Source: Sedimentisphaerales bacterium (GTDB lineage: Bacteria > Planctomycetota > Phycisphaerae > Sedimentisphaerales > Anaerobacaceae). From it: a stretch of 47,125 nucleotides of DNA. Each line of letters begins with the position of its first letter. The first letter of the stretch is position 1. A model generated the notes under the pieces. The model ran no database searches. It was not told the DNA's origin and saw only the letters and a list, made by a program, of their open reading frames with translations. The translations under genes and the position numbers were made by a program. Where the stretch lies: NCBI GenBank assembly GCA_016936075.1, contig JAFGPS010000189.1:1-47125 (forward strand). The letters are read 5' to 3'. Shown here in pieces: positions 27,501 through 34,087 of this stretch.

Positions 27501-30500
27501 AGCTTTCGGTCCGTTTTCTTTAGGATTCAATTTTAATTTCTACGGCAATGTTTATAACAGATTCTATATCCAGCCATGTGGAGTTATTACTTTTGACTCT
27601 GAAGTTCTTGATTATAGCAACAGGACTATTCCAAATCCTGATATATACAACAATATGATAGCATGGTTCTGGACACTTCATTATTTGGATGCGGATTCAA
27701 AAATATATTATAAAAACTTCAATGGCTATACGGTTGTTCAATTTGTTGATTACGATGTTCAGTATAGTGATGGAATGGTTAATGCCGAAGTGATTATATA
27801 CGAATCCGGAAAAATCATTATTCAGTACAAGGATTTCTCCGATGATGCTTCTATATACCAACATACGATAGGTATAGAAAACGCGGACGGCACGGATGGT
27901 TTACAAGTATCTTATAACAGATATTATCTTCATGAAGAACTTGCTATAGAAATTTCATTTGGTCCGCCATATGAGCCTTTTGCGGAAGCCGGAGCTAATC
28001 AGTACATAAGAACGTTAGAACAGGTCACGCTTGATGGCTCAGCAAGTTTTGACCGTGACCCATTAGAAGTATTAACATATCAATGGACGCAAATCGAAGG
28101 TCCTGTTGTTGCGTTAAGTGATTCAACCGCGATTCATCCGACCTTCTTACCTAATGCTGACGGTGCATACAAGTTCCAACTGGTAGTAAGTAATTCTGGC
28201 AAGACAAGTTCTCCGGATTATGTAACAGTATTTGTCGGTAATGAAACTCCTATAGCCGATGCCGGTCCGGACATGGTCGTCAATATTCCGTGCACAGTCA
28301 CTCTTGACGGCACATTTTCTTATGACTATGACCTTAACGATGTTTTAACCTACACCTGGTTCCAGACCGAAGGACCTACAGTTTCTCTCCAATATCCCGG
28401 TACTGCTAATCCTTCATTTTATTGTGACCAGGAAGGTATTTATAAGTTTACGCTAATTGTCAACGACGGTCTCGATACCAGCGAACAGGATACGATGGAA
28501 ATAAAAACCGCATCAGTTTCAGCAAATCAGCAGATTATAGACTTTGGTTACGAAATAAGCGATTATTTCTATTATCCGGCACTCAGCGGCGACAAGTTGG
28601 TATATTGCTACGGCACAGAGAGCGATTATACATGGGATATATATTATGACAACCTGACAACAGGTACTCTGTATTCGTTTGCGGCAGGTGGAGTTGATAC
28701 CCAGCCGAAGATAGATGGTGACATAGTAGTCTGGTTCGGCGGCATGAACTGGAACGAACCGTGGTCTAACGAGCCTCGTAATTCGAGTGTAATCGCCAGG
28801 AACCTTGTCACAGGTGTACAAAAAACAATAAAAGGTTACAGTATGTCCTCGTCTTGCAGTCACCCGGCCATTTCCGATAAGAAGGTTGTCTGGATCGAAC
28901 ACCATAATCTTGATACTGCACCTATCGGCAGCAATAGCGCTGAAAACTGGTGGAACACTACATATAGTATCTGCGGCGCCGATGTCGGCAATCTGAATAG
29001 TCCGAGCTATTTCACAATCGCTCCAAATGTCGGTACAAGGGACCCGTATTCAGTCCAGAACTTTGCCGGCGATTTCGATGACGTTATAGATATTGACGGG
29101 GATATAGTTGTCTATGAAGCCAACGGCGATATTTACGGCGCCGATATTTCCGATATTGACAATATCAAAGTCTTTACAATCTTCTCAGGTCCATCGCGGC
29201 AATACGATCCTGCTATATCTGGTAATATAGTAGTCTGGACCGACCAGCTTCAAGACCTTGGCGACATTTGCGGTGCGGACATATCAGATATGAATAATAT
29301 TCGCTGCTTCTCTCTTGTCCGAGCAGCTGGTATTCAGCAGCAGCCGGACATTGATGGCCGCTTTATGGTTTATGTCGACGGTGATACTGAATGCGGCGAT
29401 ATCAAAGCCAGCTTCATATCAGGTCAATGTGCAATAGATATTCCATTGACTGGCTCACTATATGGTTCCGGCCCGGTCATAGACGGCACAGTGATTGTAT
29501 GGCAGACAAGCACACATGAACAGCTCGAATCGCTTTCACTTGAGTTCTTATATTCGACAATCGATGGCCCGATAGAAAATACAACTACAGGCAAAAAATA
29601 CGATTATATCCAGCATGCAATCGATGACAGCAACGATGGTGATACTATAATTGTCGCTCCCGGCCTGTATTGCGAAAACATAGATACGCATGGCAAGAAT
29701 CTGATAATCAGTTCAACAGATCCAAACGATCCTGCAATCGTCGAAAGTACAGTTCTTACCGCAATGAATAATGATTATGCGGCGGTGACTTATTCCGATG
29801 GTCAGGATGTGAATTGTGTTCTTGAAGGCTTTACAATCACAGGTTCTGAAATAGGAATATATTGCGAGGAATTTTCATCACCGACAATCTCCATGTGCGA
29901 TATTTCCGGCAACTCTCAGTACGGCATATATCTGTATCGAGGCTGTGAGCCGCTTATTTCCGAGTGTACTATAATGAACAACAGCGATAGCGGCATCAAG
30001 ATGAGAACGCCCAATGAAACTATCATGTATTACAATATGCCTGTAATAACTAACTGTGTCATCTCCGGCAACGGCATGTTCGGCATCTCAGGAGGCAAGC
30101 CGACAATTATCAATTGTACAATCGCAGACAATACGATTTGCGGCTTATACAATTTAGAAGCTGCTGTAACTAATTCGATAATCTACTTTAACGGTGACGG
30201 CTCTTTATTTGGTCAGATAATGGGTGATCAGAGTACAATTACTTATTGTGATATCCAGGGCACATGGCTTGGAGCGGGCAATATTGATTCAGACCCATTG
30301 TTTGCCGATAGCTTAAATGGCGATTACCATTTGAAGTCAGAAGCAGGGCGATGGGACGCAATTAGTATGACCTGGGTTCAGGATAGTTCGAGTAGTCCAT
30401 GTATTGACGCAGGCGATCCGGGTAGTTTCATAGGACTGGAGCCGTCTCCGAACGGCTTTGTAATAAACATGGGAGCCTACGGCGGCACAGATGTTGCCAG

Positions 30501-30513
30501 TATGTCGCAATAG
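24559..30513 (+). CDS. Giant secreted protein with beta-helix, PKD and beta-propeller modules
   Basis: A 1984-residue protein with a signal peptide (MRKSLILSMIVLFFAV...LLAAV). Modules in order: a right-handed parallel beta-helix (about 25-370) opening YNTIQEAIDDCNDGD; PKD domains 1 and 2 (373-555) marked by (I/V)ADAG, LDGSGS and WTQISGP; a 195-residue beta-rich domain opening YGYSWIDSD (555-750); PKD 3 and 4 (753-935); a second YGYSWIDSD domain (938-1133); PKD 5 and 6 (1135-1318); a TolB/WD-like propeller with repeats such as PKIDGDIVVW, PAISGNIVVW and VIDGTVIVW (1320-1670); and a second beta-helix (1675-1970) opening YDYIQHAIDDSNDGD. A large surface or extracellular adhesin or polysaccharide-binding protein is likely. 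No catalytic residues are clear. AAGGAAAG precedes the ATG. Confidence 0.88.
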   Translation: MRKSLILSMIVLFFAVTPLLAAVRLVPSEYNTIQEAIDDCNDGDMVIASPGTYVENINFLGKKITVSGTNPEDWDTVESTIINGNNTGSVVTFVNGETNDSVLKGFTITGGYGSLYEEFSGDLLWGAGIFCINSSPFISNNIITENHSLADIENDLASYGGGIGCYNCNAIISNNIIKDNSAAAGGGVFNYYGGTVIANNIISDNSAYIGGGVILLGGNLINNTITNNDADIAGGGEAGNVYALFEEGYYDSLIMNNIICNAKSGGGIYYLLYNGMSYVNSADLCRYNNVWGNQPQNYINLYDGSSAGMAGKFGNISQNPQFIDDYHIGKSSPCYDKGDPDYAPYFWQRDIDGEYLVMDNFIDIGADEVTGNARPIADAGDTQHFYTYVSNVMLDGSGSFDPDGSGTLSYHWEQISGLNVVLSDPNIAEPNFTPPVEGAYEFELTVYDGVYYSHPDTVMIIVGNRAPVANAGIDQFCQAGDQVRLDGSGSYDLDEGDVLSYSWTQISGPTIEFSDSNSAYLYITPVVIGEYVFQLVVNDGGVSSLPDTVKVTCKIGSAPDAYGYSWIDSDNPYGPAYHWQDIQGSRNYFRNIQGGYGRVLGSITLEFDFDFYGTTYRKLYLQSSGLISFGPDPIYNYQPIPYPEGYDNMIAWMWSNVELTTNSKIYYKSYSDRMIIQFVNWSLSSGNGMLNAQVILYKSGKILIQYKDISINDSFSSYSIGIENSNGTIGTEVVFGESGYLHDELAIEFSTGSGPYEPVAHAGPDQQHKVAELITLDGSASNDRDPNYVLTYQWSQVSGPSVTLSAPTSAITTFMPSSEGEYIFQLVVNDGTYSSYPDEVEVFIGNQTPIADAGDDKAAEPGQQVTLSGSASYDPDSSDTIASYSWTQISGPLGILSNANSQNASFTPSIIGQYVFQLVVSDGIATSQPDTVTVFCTYASLPDDYGYSWIDSDSAAGPIYNWIDIQDTGTQLTGILNSYEEAFGPFSLGFNFNFYGNVYNRFYIQPCGVITFDSEVLDYSNRTIPNPDIYNNMIAWFWTLHYLDADSKIYYKNFNGYTVVQFVDYDVQYSDGMVNAEVIIYESGKIIIQYKDFSDDASIYQHTIGIENADGTDGLQVSYNRYYLHEELAIEISFGPPYEPFAEAGANQYIRTLEQVTLDGSASFDRDPLEVLTYQWTQIEGPVVALSDSTAIHPTFLPNADGAYKFQLVVSNSGKTSSPDYVTVFVGNETPIADAGPDMVVNIPCTVTLDGTFSYDYDLNDVLTYTWFQTEGPTVSLQYPGTANPSFYCDQEGIYKFTLIVNDGLDTSEQDTMEIKTASVSANQQIIDFGYEISDYFYYPALSGDKLVYCYGTESDYTWDIYYDNLTTGTLYSFAAGGVDTQPKIDGDIVVWFGGMNWNEPWSNEPRNSSVIARNLVTGVQKTIKGYSMSSSCSHPAISDKKVVWIEHHNLDTAPIGSNSAENWWNTTYSICGADVGNLNSPSYFTIAPNVGTRDPYSVQNFAGDFDDVIDIDGDIVVYEANGDIYGADISDIDNIKVFTIFSGPSRQYDPAISGNIVVWTDQLQDLGDICGADISDMNNIRCFSLVRAAGIQQQPDIDGRFMVYVDGDTECGDIKASFISGQCAIDIPLTGSLYGSGPVIDGTVIVWQTSTHEQLESLSLEFLYSTIDGPIENTTTGKKYDYIQHAIDDSNDGDTIIVAPGLYCENIDTHGKNLIISSTDPNDPAIVESTVLTAMNNDYAAVTYSDGQDVNCVLEGFTITGSEIGIYCEEFSSPTISMCDISGNSQYGIYLYRGCEPLISECTIMNNSDSGIKMRTPNETIMYYNMPVITNCVISGNGMFGISGGKPTIINCTIADNTICGLYNLEAAVTNSIIYFNGDGSLFGQIMGDQSTITYCDIQGTWLGAGNIDSDPLFADSLNGDYHLKSEAGRWDAISMTWVQDSSSSPCIDAGDPGSFIGLEPSPNGFVINMGAYGGTDVASMSQ

Positions 30514-30533
30514 AAAACCGATAACAAGTTATG

Positions 30534-30600
30534 AAAAAAAGAGCTTCCTGCATATGGTAACGCTTTTTTAAGCGAATCTATATAGCAGGAAGCTTTTTTA
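30534..30600. terminator. Bidirectional terminator
   Basis: AGCTTCCTGC (30542-30551) pairs perfectly with GCAGGAAGCT (30585-30594). It is flanked by an A-run on the left and a T-run on the right, so it can end transcription in both directions, between the converging 24559-30513 gene and the mazG-like gene. A small CGCTT/AAGCG stem lies in the loop. Confidence 0.85.
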
Positions 30601-30644
30601 TTATTCTAAAAAAATAATCTGTTAAAAATTAATAAAGCACCAGA

Positions 30645-30914
30645 TTATTTGGGTTTGAAACCTTCCAGTTTGCCGCTTGTATATTTCTCACATGCCTTTT
30701 CAAGATCTATATCATTGATATTTGCAAGAGTACAGAGCCATGCAAGCACATCTGCAAACTCTTCCTCTGCATTTTCCATATCATTAGATACAAGCGCAGT
30801 AGATAGTTCACCAACTTCTTCAATAAACCACATAAAGGTTCGCGATGTACCTCTTTCACGGTCCCTTTGCTCGTATTTTTCAGAAATAAAACGCTGGAAT
30901 TCTTTTATATGCAT
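30645..30914 (-). CDS. MazG-like nucleotide pyrophosphohydrolase
   Basis: An 89-residue all-helical protein of the MazG/dUTPase-like superfamily. The first metal-binding motif is FIEEVGELSTAL (ExxE with the two glutamates near residues 31-35), and the second is EEEFADVLAWL (ExxD), which together hold magnesium. It hydrolyses non-canonical or excess nucleoside triphosphates to monophosphates. Its ATG is 6 bases after the stop of the Rrf2 gene and has no ribosome site, suggesting translational coupling. The short single-domain form is normal for this subgroup. Confidence 0.88.
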   Translation of the reverse strand: MHIKEFQRFISEKYEQRDRERGTSRTFMWFIEEVGELSTALVSNDMENAEEEFADVLAWLCTLANINDIDLEKACEKYTSGKLEGFKPK

Positions 30915-30920
30915 GTTGTA

Positions 30921-31316
30921 TTATTTAATTAATGTAGAAAGCTTTGCTTTTTGAAAAACGGCTTTTGCCTGGTCAATTGCTTTACCATAAATTTTATCTA
31001 CTTGTGCACCGATTTTTTCTCCGGCTGCCTGGTCGAATAAGTTTGAGTGGCTTACGAATGGGCCCTCAATAGCTTCGATAATCTGGAGAATTGTTACATT
31101 CTGAGGCGATTTAGCTAATGAAAAACCACCGTGAGGACCTCTCTTACTATGCAATATGTTGGCTTTAACCAATTGCTGTAGTAATTTTAAAAGGTACTCC
31201 AGAGGTATATCATATTTCCTGGCGATATCCTGAGATAATACAATTTTCTTTTCTTTGTGTTCGGCAATATAACCGAGTGCAAGTATAGCATAACTTGTTG
31301 ATCTGCTGATTCTCAT
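30921..31316 (-). CDS. Rrf2-family transcriptional regulator without cysteines
   Basis: A 131-residue winged-helix protein. The opening RISRSTSYAILALGYIA, the recognition region IPLEYLLKLLQQLVKANIL and the wing SKRGPHGGFSLAKSP are diagnostic of Rrf2. Iron-sulphur Rrf2 proteins such as IscR carry three cysteines after the wing; here there is no cysteine at all, so it should not bind a cluster in that way. AAGGAG lies about 9 bases before the ATG. It is the first gene of a two-gene unit with mazG and is divergent from the STAS gene. Confidence 0.92.
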   Translation of the reverse strand: MRISRSTSYAILALGYIAEHKEKKIVLSQDIARKYDIPLEYLLKLLQQLVKANILHSKRGPHGGFSLAKSPQNVTILQIIEAIEGPFVSHSNLFDQAAGEKIGAQVDKIYGKAIDQAKAVFQKAKLSTLIK

Positions 31317-31375
31317 TTTTTTTTAACTCCTTCTGAAAAATAAGCAATAATGAAATATTCACATAGTTTCGTATA

Positions 31376-31404
31376 ATTATCGCTGATTTATGTTTATAAT
31401 TCAA
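31376..31404 (-). promoter_or_regulatory. Predicted sigma-70 promoter of rrf2-mazG
   Basis: On the minus strand TTGAAT (31399-31404), 17 bases, then GATAAT (31376-31381). It would start transcription near 31369, about 50 bases before the Rrf2 ATG. Confidence 0.5.
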
Positions 31405-31519
31405 AGAATAAATCGTCAAGAAATATACAAAATTTACAAATAATAATAATTTTCGTATTAATTAAAGACTTTTTAAGGTTAATTTAAGTAAAGTATAATA
31501 ATTCAAAATAGTAAAAACC

Positions 31520-31548
31520 TTGACATTATACACATTGTGATATAGGAT
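31520..31548 (+). promoter_or_regulatory. Predicted sigma-70 promoter of the STAS-RsbW-amidase genes
   Basis: TTGACA (31520-31525), 17 bases, then TAGGAT (31543-31548). A small CACA-T-TGTG palindrome lies in the spacer and could be an operator. The start would be near 31555, 30 bases before the STAS ATG, with GGGAG as ribosome site. Confidence 0.5.
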
Positions 31549-31585
31549 TTTGCTGAAGTTTTATTTTTTTTAATGGGAGATAACT

Positions 31586-31945
31586 ATGGCTGATATTAAG
31601 CCAAGAATAAGTGTTGAATATGCATCGAAAGCAGTAATTATAAGCTTTACAGATGAAAAAATTCTTGAAGATAAGGATATTATTGCTCTTCAGGAATCTA
31701 TTATGTCTGTTATTGAACAATCAGAGAAAATCAATCTAATTTTGGATTTTGGAAACGTAAAGTTTTTGTCTTCTGCTGTTTTAGGACTTTTAATCAGGAT
31801 CAGTAAAAGGATTTATGAAATTGAAGGGCATCTTAGACTATGTAACATAAATCCGAAAATATACGAAATATTTAAAATTACCCGTTTAACCAAAACATTC
31901 GATATTTATAAAGACATAGAAAGCGCAACGGAAGAATTACCTTAG
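31586..31945 (+). CDS. STAS-domain anti-sigma factor antagonist
   Basis: A 119-residue single STAS domain of the SpoIIAA/RsbV type. The loop DFGNVKFLSSAVLG (54-67) contains the serine(s) S62/S63 that a partner kinase phosphorylates. Unphosphorylated antagonist would bind the anti-sigma kinase and release the sigma factor. It sits 46 bases before the RsbW-like kinase gene, so the pair probably form a partner switch. No sigma factor gene is in the window. Confidence 0.88.
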   Translation: MADIKPRISVEYASKAVIISFTDEKILEDKDIIALQESIMSVIEQSEKINLILDFGNVKFLSSAVLGLLIRISKRIYEIEGHLRLCNINPKIYEIFKITRLTKTFDIYKDIESATEELP

Positions 31946-31991
31946 CTAATATCTTAATCTTGTTAAAGTTTTCACCGGTAATTTCCGTTAT

Positions 31992-32465
31992 ATGTTTATT
32001 ATGACGTCAGAAATACCAACGAATTACTCGATGATTGTAGAGAGTAAGCCGTCAGAGGTTGTTAGAGTGTGCGACGAAGTTGCAGCTAAACTCAAAGAAA
32101 ATGGGTTTGGCAAGGATGATTTATTTGCCGTGCATTTAACGCTTGAGGAGGCTTTTCTTAATGCTGTTAAACATGGCAATAAATGCGATCCCGCTAAAAA
32201 AGTCATAGTAGAATACTCTATCAGCAGGGAAAAGCTTGAGATTACTATTACTGATCAGGGCCCGGGTTTTAAGCCTGATAATGTAGAGGATCCGAGGTTT
32301 GGTGAGGCTCTTTTCAAGCCCGGCGGCAGGGGACTGCTCCTTATGAATTCCTATATGGATATGGTGAAATATAATGAGCAGGGAAATAGTGTTTATATGG
32401 TCAGGTATAAGGAGAAACCGCTGCAGCACAGGGAATCTTTGGACCTGACAAAGGACAAGGATTAA
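31992..32465 (+). CDS. RsbW/SpoIIAB-like serine-protein kinase (anti-sigma factor)
   Basis: A 157-residue HATPase_c (GHKL) protein. The N-box LEEAFLNAVKHGN, the G1 box DQGPGF and the G2 box GRGLLLM make the ATP site. It is expected to phosphorylate the STAS protein encoded just upstream and to inhibit a sigma factor. No ribosome site is clear before the ATG at 31992; an alternative start at 32001 would lose three residues. It ends one base before the amidase ATG, so the two are translated together. Confidence 0.9.
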   Translation: MFIMTSEIPTNYSMIVESKPSEVVRVCDEVAAKLKENGFGKDDLFAVHLTLEEAFLNAVKHGNKCDPAKKVIVEYSISREKLEITITDQGPGFKPDNVEDPRFGEALFKPGGRGLLLMNSYMDMVKYNEQGNSVYMVRYKEKPLQHRESLDLTKDKD

Positions 32466-32466
32466 T

Positions 32467-33186
32467 ATGGTTATAAATAAGCTTTTATCATTTAAAACAC
32501 CGAAGCCGCAAAAAAATATTTCTAATTTAGATTTTGATATTTCGAGACGTTTTTTTCTTAAATCGCTTTCTGCCTGTGGTGTTATTCTTATAAGCGGTTG
32601 CCAAACACAGCCTACACGTGATCCATATATTCCAAAAAACTATGGTGGGTCAGATCTTATTATTCCGCCTCCCGTTGATCCAATACCACAAGTAGAACCA
32701 GTTTCTGATATACCCTGGAACTGGTATCCACCAAGAGGGGTCGAGAAGAACTGGACCGCGATTATAGTACACCATTCCGCGACAGAAACCGGGAATATGG
32801 CTTTGTTTGACAGGGAACATAAAAACAAGGGTTGGGACGGAGTCGGCTACGATTTTGTTATTGGAAACGGCTCAGACAGCGGTGATGGCGAAGTTGAGGT
32901 AACATTCCGCTGGCGACAACAGATTACAGGCGCACATTGTAAAACACCTGATAACTGGGCAAATATTGACGGAATAGGAATTTGTCTGGTAGGTAATTTT
33001 AATAATAGACGGCCAACACAACGCCAGATGGATGCGCTTGTAAAATTGACGGATTTTTTACAGAAAAGATACAGAATACCACAAAGCCGGATTACCGGTC
33101 ATGGAGAAACACGCGGAGCTCATGTTACCGACTGTCCTGGAGATTTATTTCCAATGGTAGCATTTAAATCCTCACTGAACTTCTAA
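32467..33186 (+). CDS. Tat/lipoprotein N-acetylmuramoyl-L-alanine amidase (Amidase_2)
   Basis: A 239-residue protein with a Tat-like RRFFLKS (27-33) followed by a lipobox-like ISGC (about 42-45), so it is probably exported and lipid-anchored. The catalytic domain is of the peptidoglycan recognition/amidase_2 type: VHHSATETG (first zinc histidine and neighbours), GIGICLVGNF, and the GHGETRGAHVTDCPGDLFP stretch (later zinc ligands H and C). It cleaves the bond between muramic acid and L-alanine in peptidoglycan. It starts one base after the kinase stop, in the same probable operon as the partner switch. Confidence 0.9.
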   Translation: MVINKLLSFKTPKPQKNISNLDFDISRRFFLKSLSACGVILISGCQTQPTRDPYIPKNYGGSDLIIPPPVDPIPQVEPVSDIPWNWYPPRGVEKNWTAIIVHHSATETGNMALFDREHKNKGWDGVGYDFVIGNGSDSGDGEVEVTFRWRQQITGAHCKTPDNWANIDGIGICLVGNFNNRRPTQRQMDALVKLTDFLQKRYRIPQSRITGHGETRGAHVTDCPGDLFPMVAFKSSLNF

Positions 33187-33267
33187 AAACCTGTGTTTGT
33201 TAAAATAGATAATATAAAAGAAATACTCTTGAGGTTCCGGGTAAAGATTATTTTTCACAAAAGTTGG

Positions 33268-33296
33268 TTGCAATTGCTAAAAACCTATTGTATAAT
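33268..33296 (+). promoter_or_regulatory. Near-consensus promoter of the 44-residue basic protein
   Basis: TTGCAA (33268-33273), exactly 17 bases, then TATAAT (33291-33296). Transcription would start near 33303, about 86 bases before the ATG at 33389. It supports the short gene being real. Confidence 0.65.
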
Positions 33297-33388
33297 ACAC
33301 GGCTATTTATTTTGGTGAAAGTTTTGTGAAATATTCAGAGCTTGCTTTATATAAGATTAATTCACAATAGTAGTGAAAGGAAATATTC

Positions 33389-33523
33389 ATGGGAAGACGC
33401 AGAGACAGACTTGACGGCAGAATAGCAAAACAGATTGCAACACGTAAAAAAAACAGTCCGCGCAAAATTAAAGAACGTGCCAGAAAAGCCGCCAGAGCCG
33501 CTGCTATTGCAGAAAAGAGTTGA
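33389..33523 (+). CDS. 44-residue highly basic small protein
   Basis: An ATG at 33389 with AAGG 9 bases upstream opens a 44-codon frame with stop TGA at 33521-33523. The peptide starts MGRRRDRLDGRIAKQ, is very rich in Arg, Lys and Ala, and has the pattern KKNSPRKIKERARKAARAA. Such composition fits nucleic-acid or ribosome binding. It stands alone with its own near-consensus promoter (33268-33296). I do not recognise a named family; ribosome-associated or nucleoid-binding roles are guesses. It is easily missed because it is so short. Confidence 0.7.
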   Translation: MGRRRDRLDGRIAKQIATRKKNSPRKIKERARKAARAAAIAEKS

Positions 33524-33851
33524 TTTTCATAAGAATATTATTATTTTCCATGTTGCGGGATACTGCAATATTAATTGATTGAATGGAATAGATTTATATT
33601 CTATTTTGGCAATATTGACTATTAAATCTGTTTAAGAGCAACTTTTTATGTTTTGATTAATAGGCATATTTAGCCCCGATAACATAATTTGCAGCATATC
33701 ACAAATCTCTCCTGAATAATTATATTTTTCCTTTTTCCTGTTCGTTGTACAGGTACGATGGGCTATATAGTTATAGTCATATGTAATCAAGCCTCAAAAT
33801 ATTGCCGAAAATATTATAGATGAAATATTCATCGATTTTGGGGATATAGTT
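33524..33851. other. 328-bp AT-rich gap
   Basis: Between the basic protein and the receptor-like fragment. It has stops in all frames and no recognised RNA. Just before 33852 is a GGGGAT ribosome-site-like sequence serving the next frame. Confidence 0.4.
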
Positions 33852-34043
33852 ATGCTTAATAAATTTCGTTTAATATTAGGATTTGGATTAGTAACTTGTA
33901 TTGTTTTCCTTCTGTGTGTGTCTGTTCTATTTACGGATTCAAAACAAATAAATAAATCAGAAAATCTCTTTGATATGTCAATTGAAGAACTTATGCAAAT
34001 CAAAGTAACTTCTGCTGTATCTAAAAAAGAGAGCAATGCTTAA
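33852..34043 (+). pseudogene. Truncated N-terminus resembling a TonB-dependent receptor
   Basis: A 63-codon frame with a strong ribosome site (GGGGAT about 8 bases upstream), a signal-like hydrophobic start (MLNKFRLILGFGLVTC) and then FDMSIEELMQIKVTSAVSKKESNA split over its end. The pattern SIEEL(M)xIxVTSxxSKKE is the typical stretch just before the plug domain of TonB-dependent outer membrane receptors, which are normally 600-1000 residues. Here the frame stops right after it and the DNA runs into the converging 34088-38923 gene. So it is probably a receptor cut off by a rearrangement, although a short secreted peptide is not excluded. Confidence 0.55.
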
Positions 34044-34087
34044 GGTTATATATCAATTATAAGGAAATATTTTATAGCCGAAGTAAT

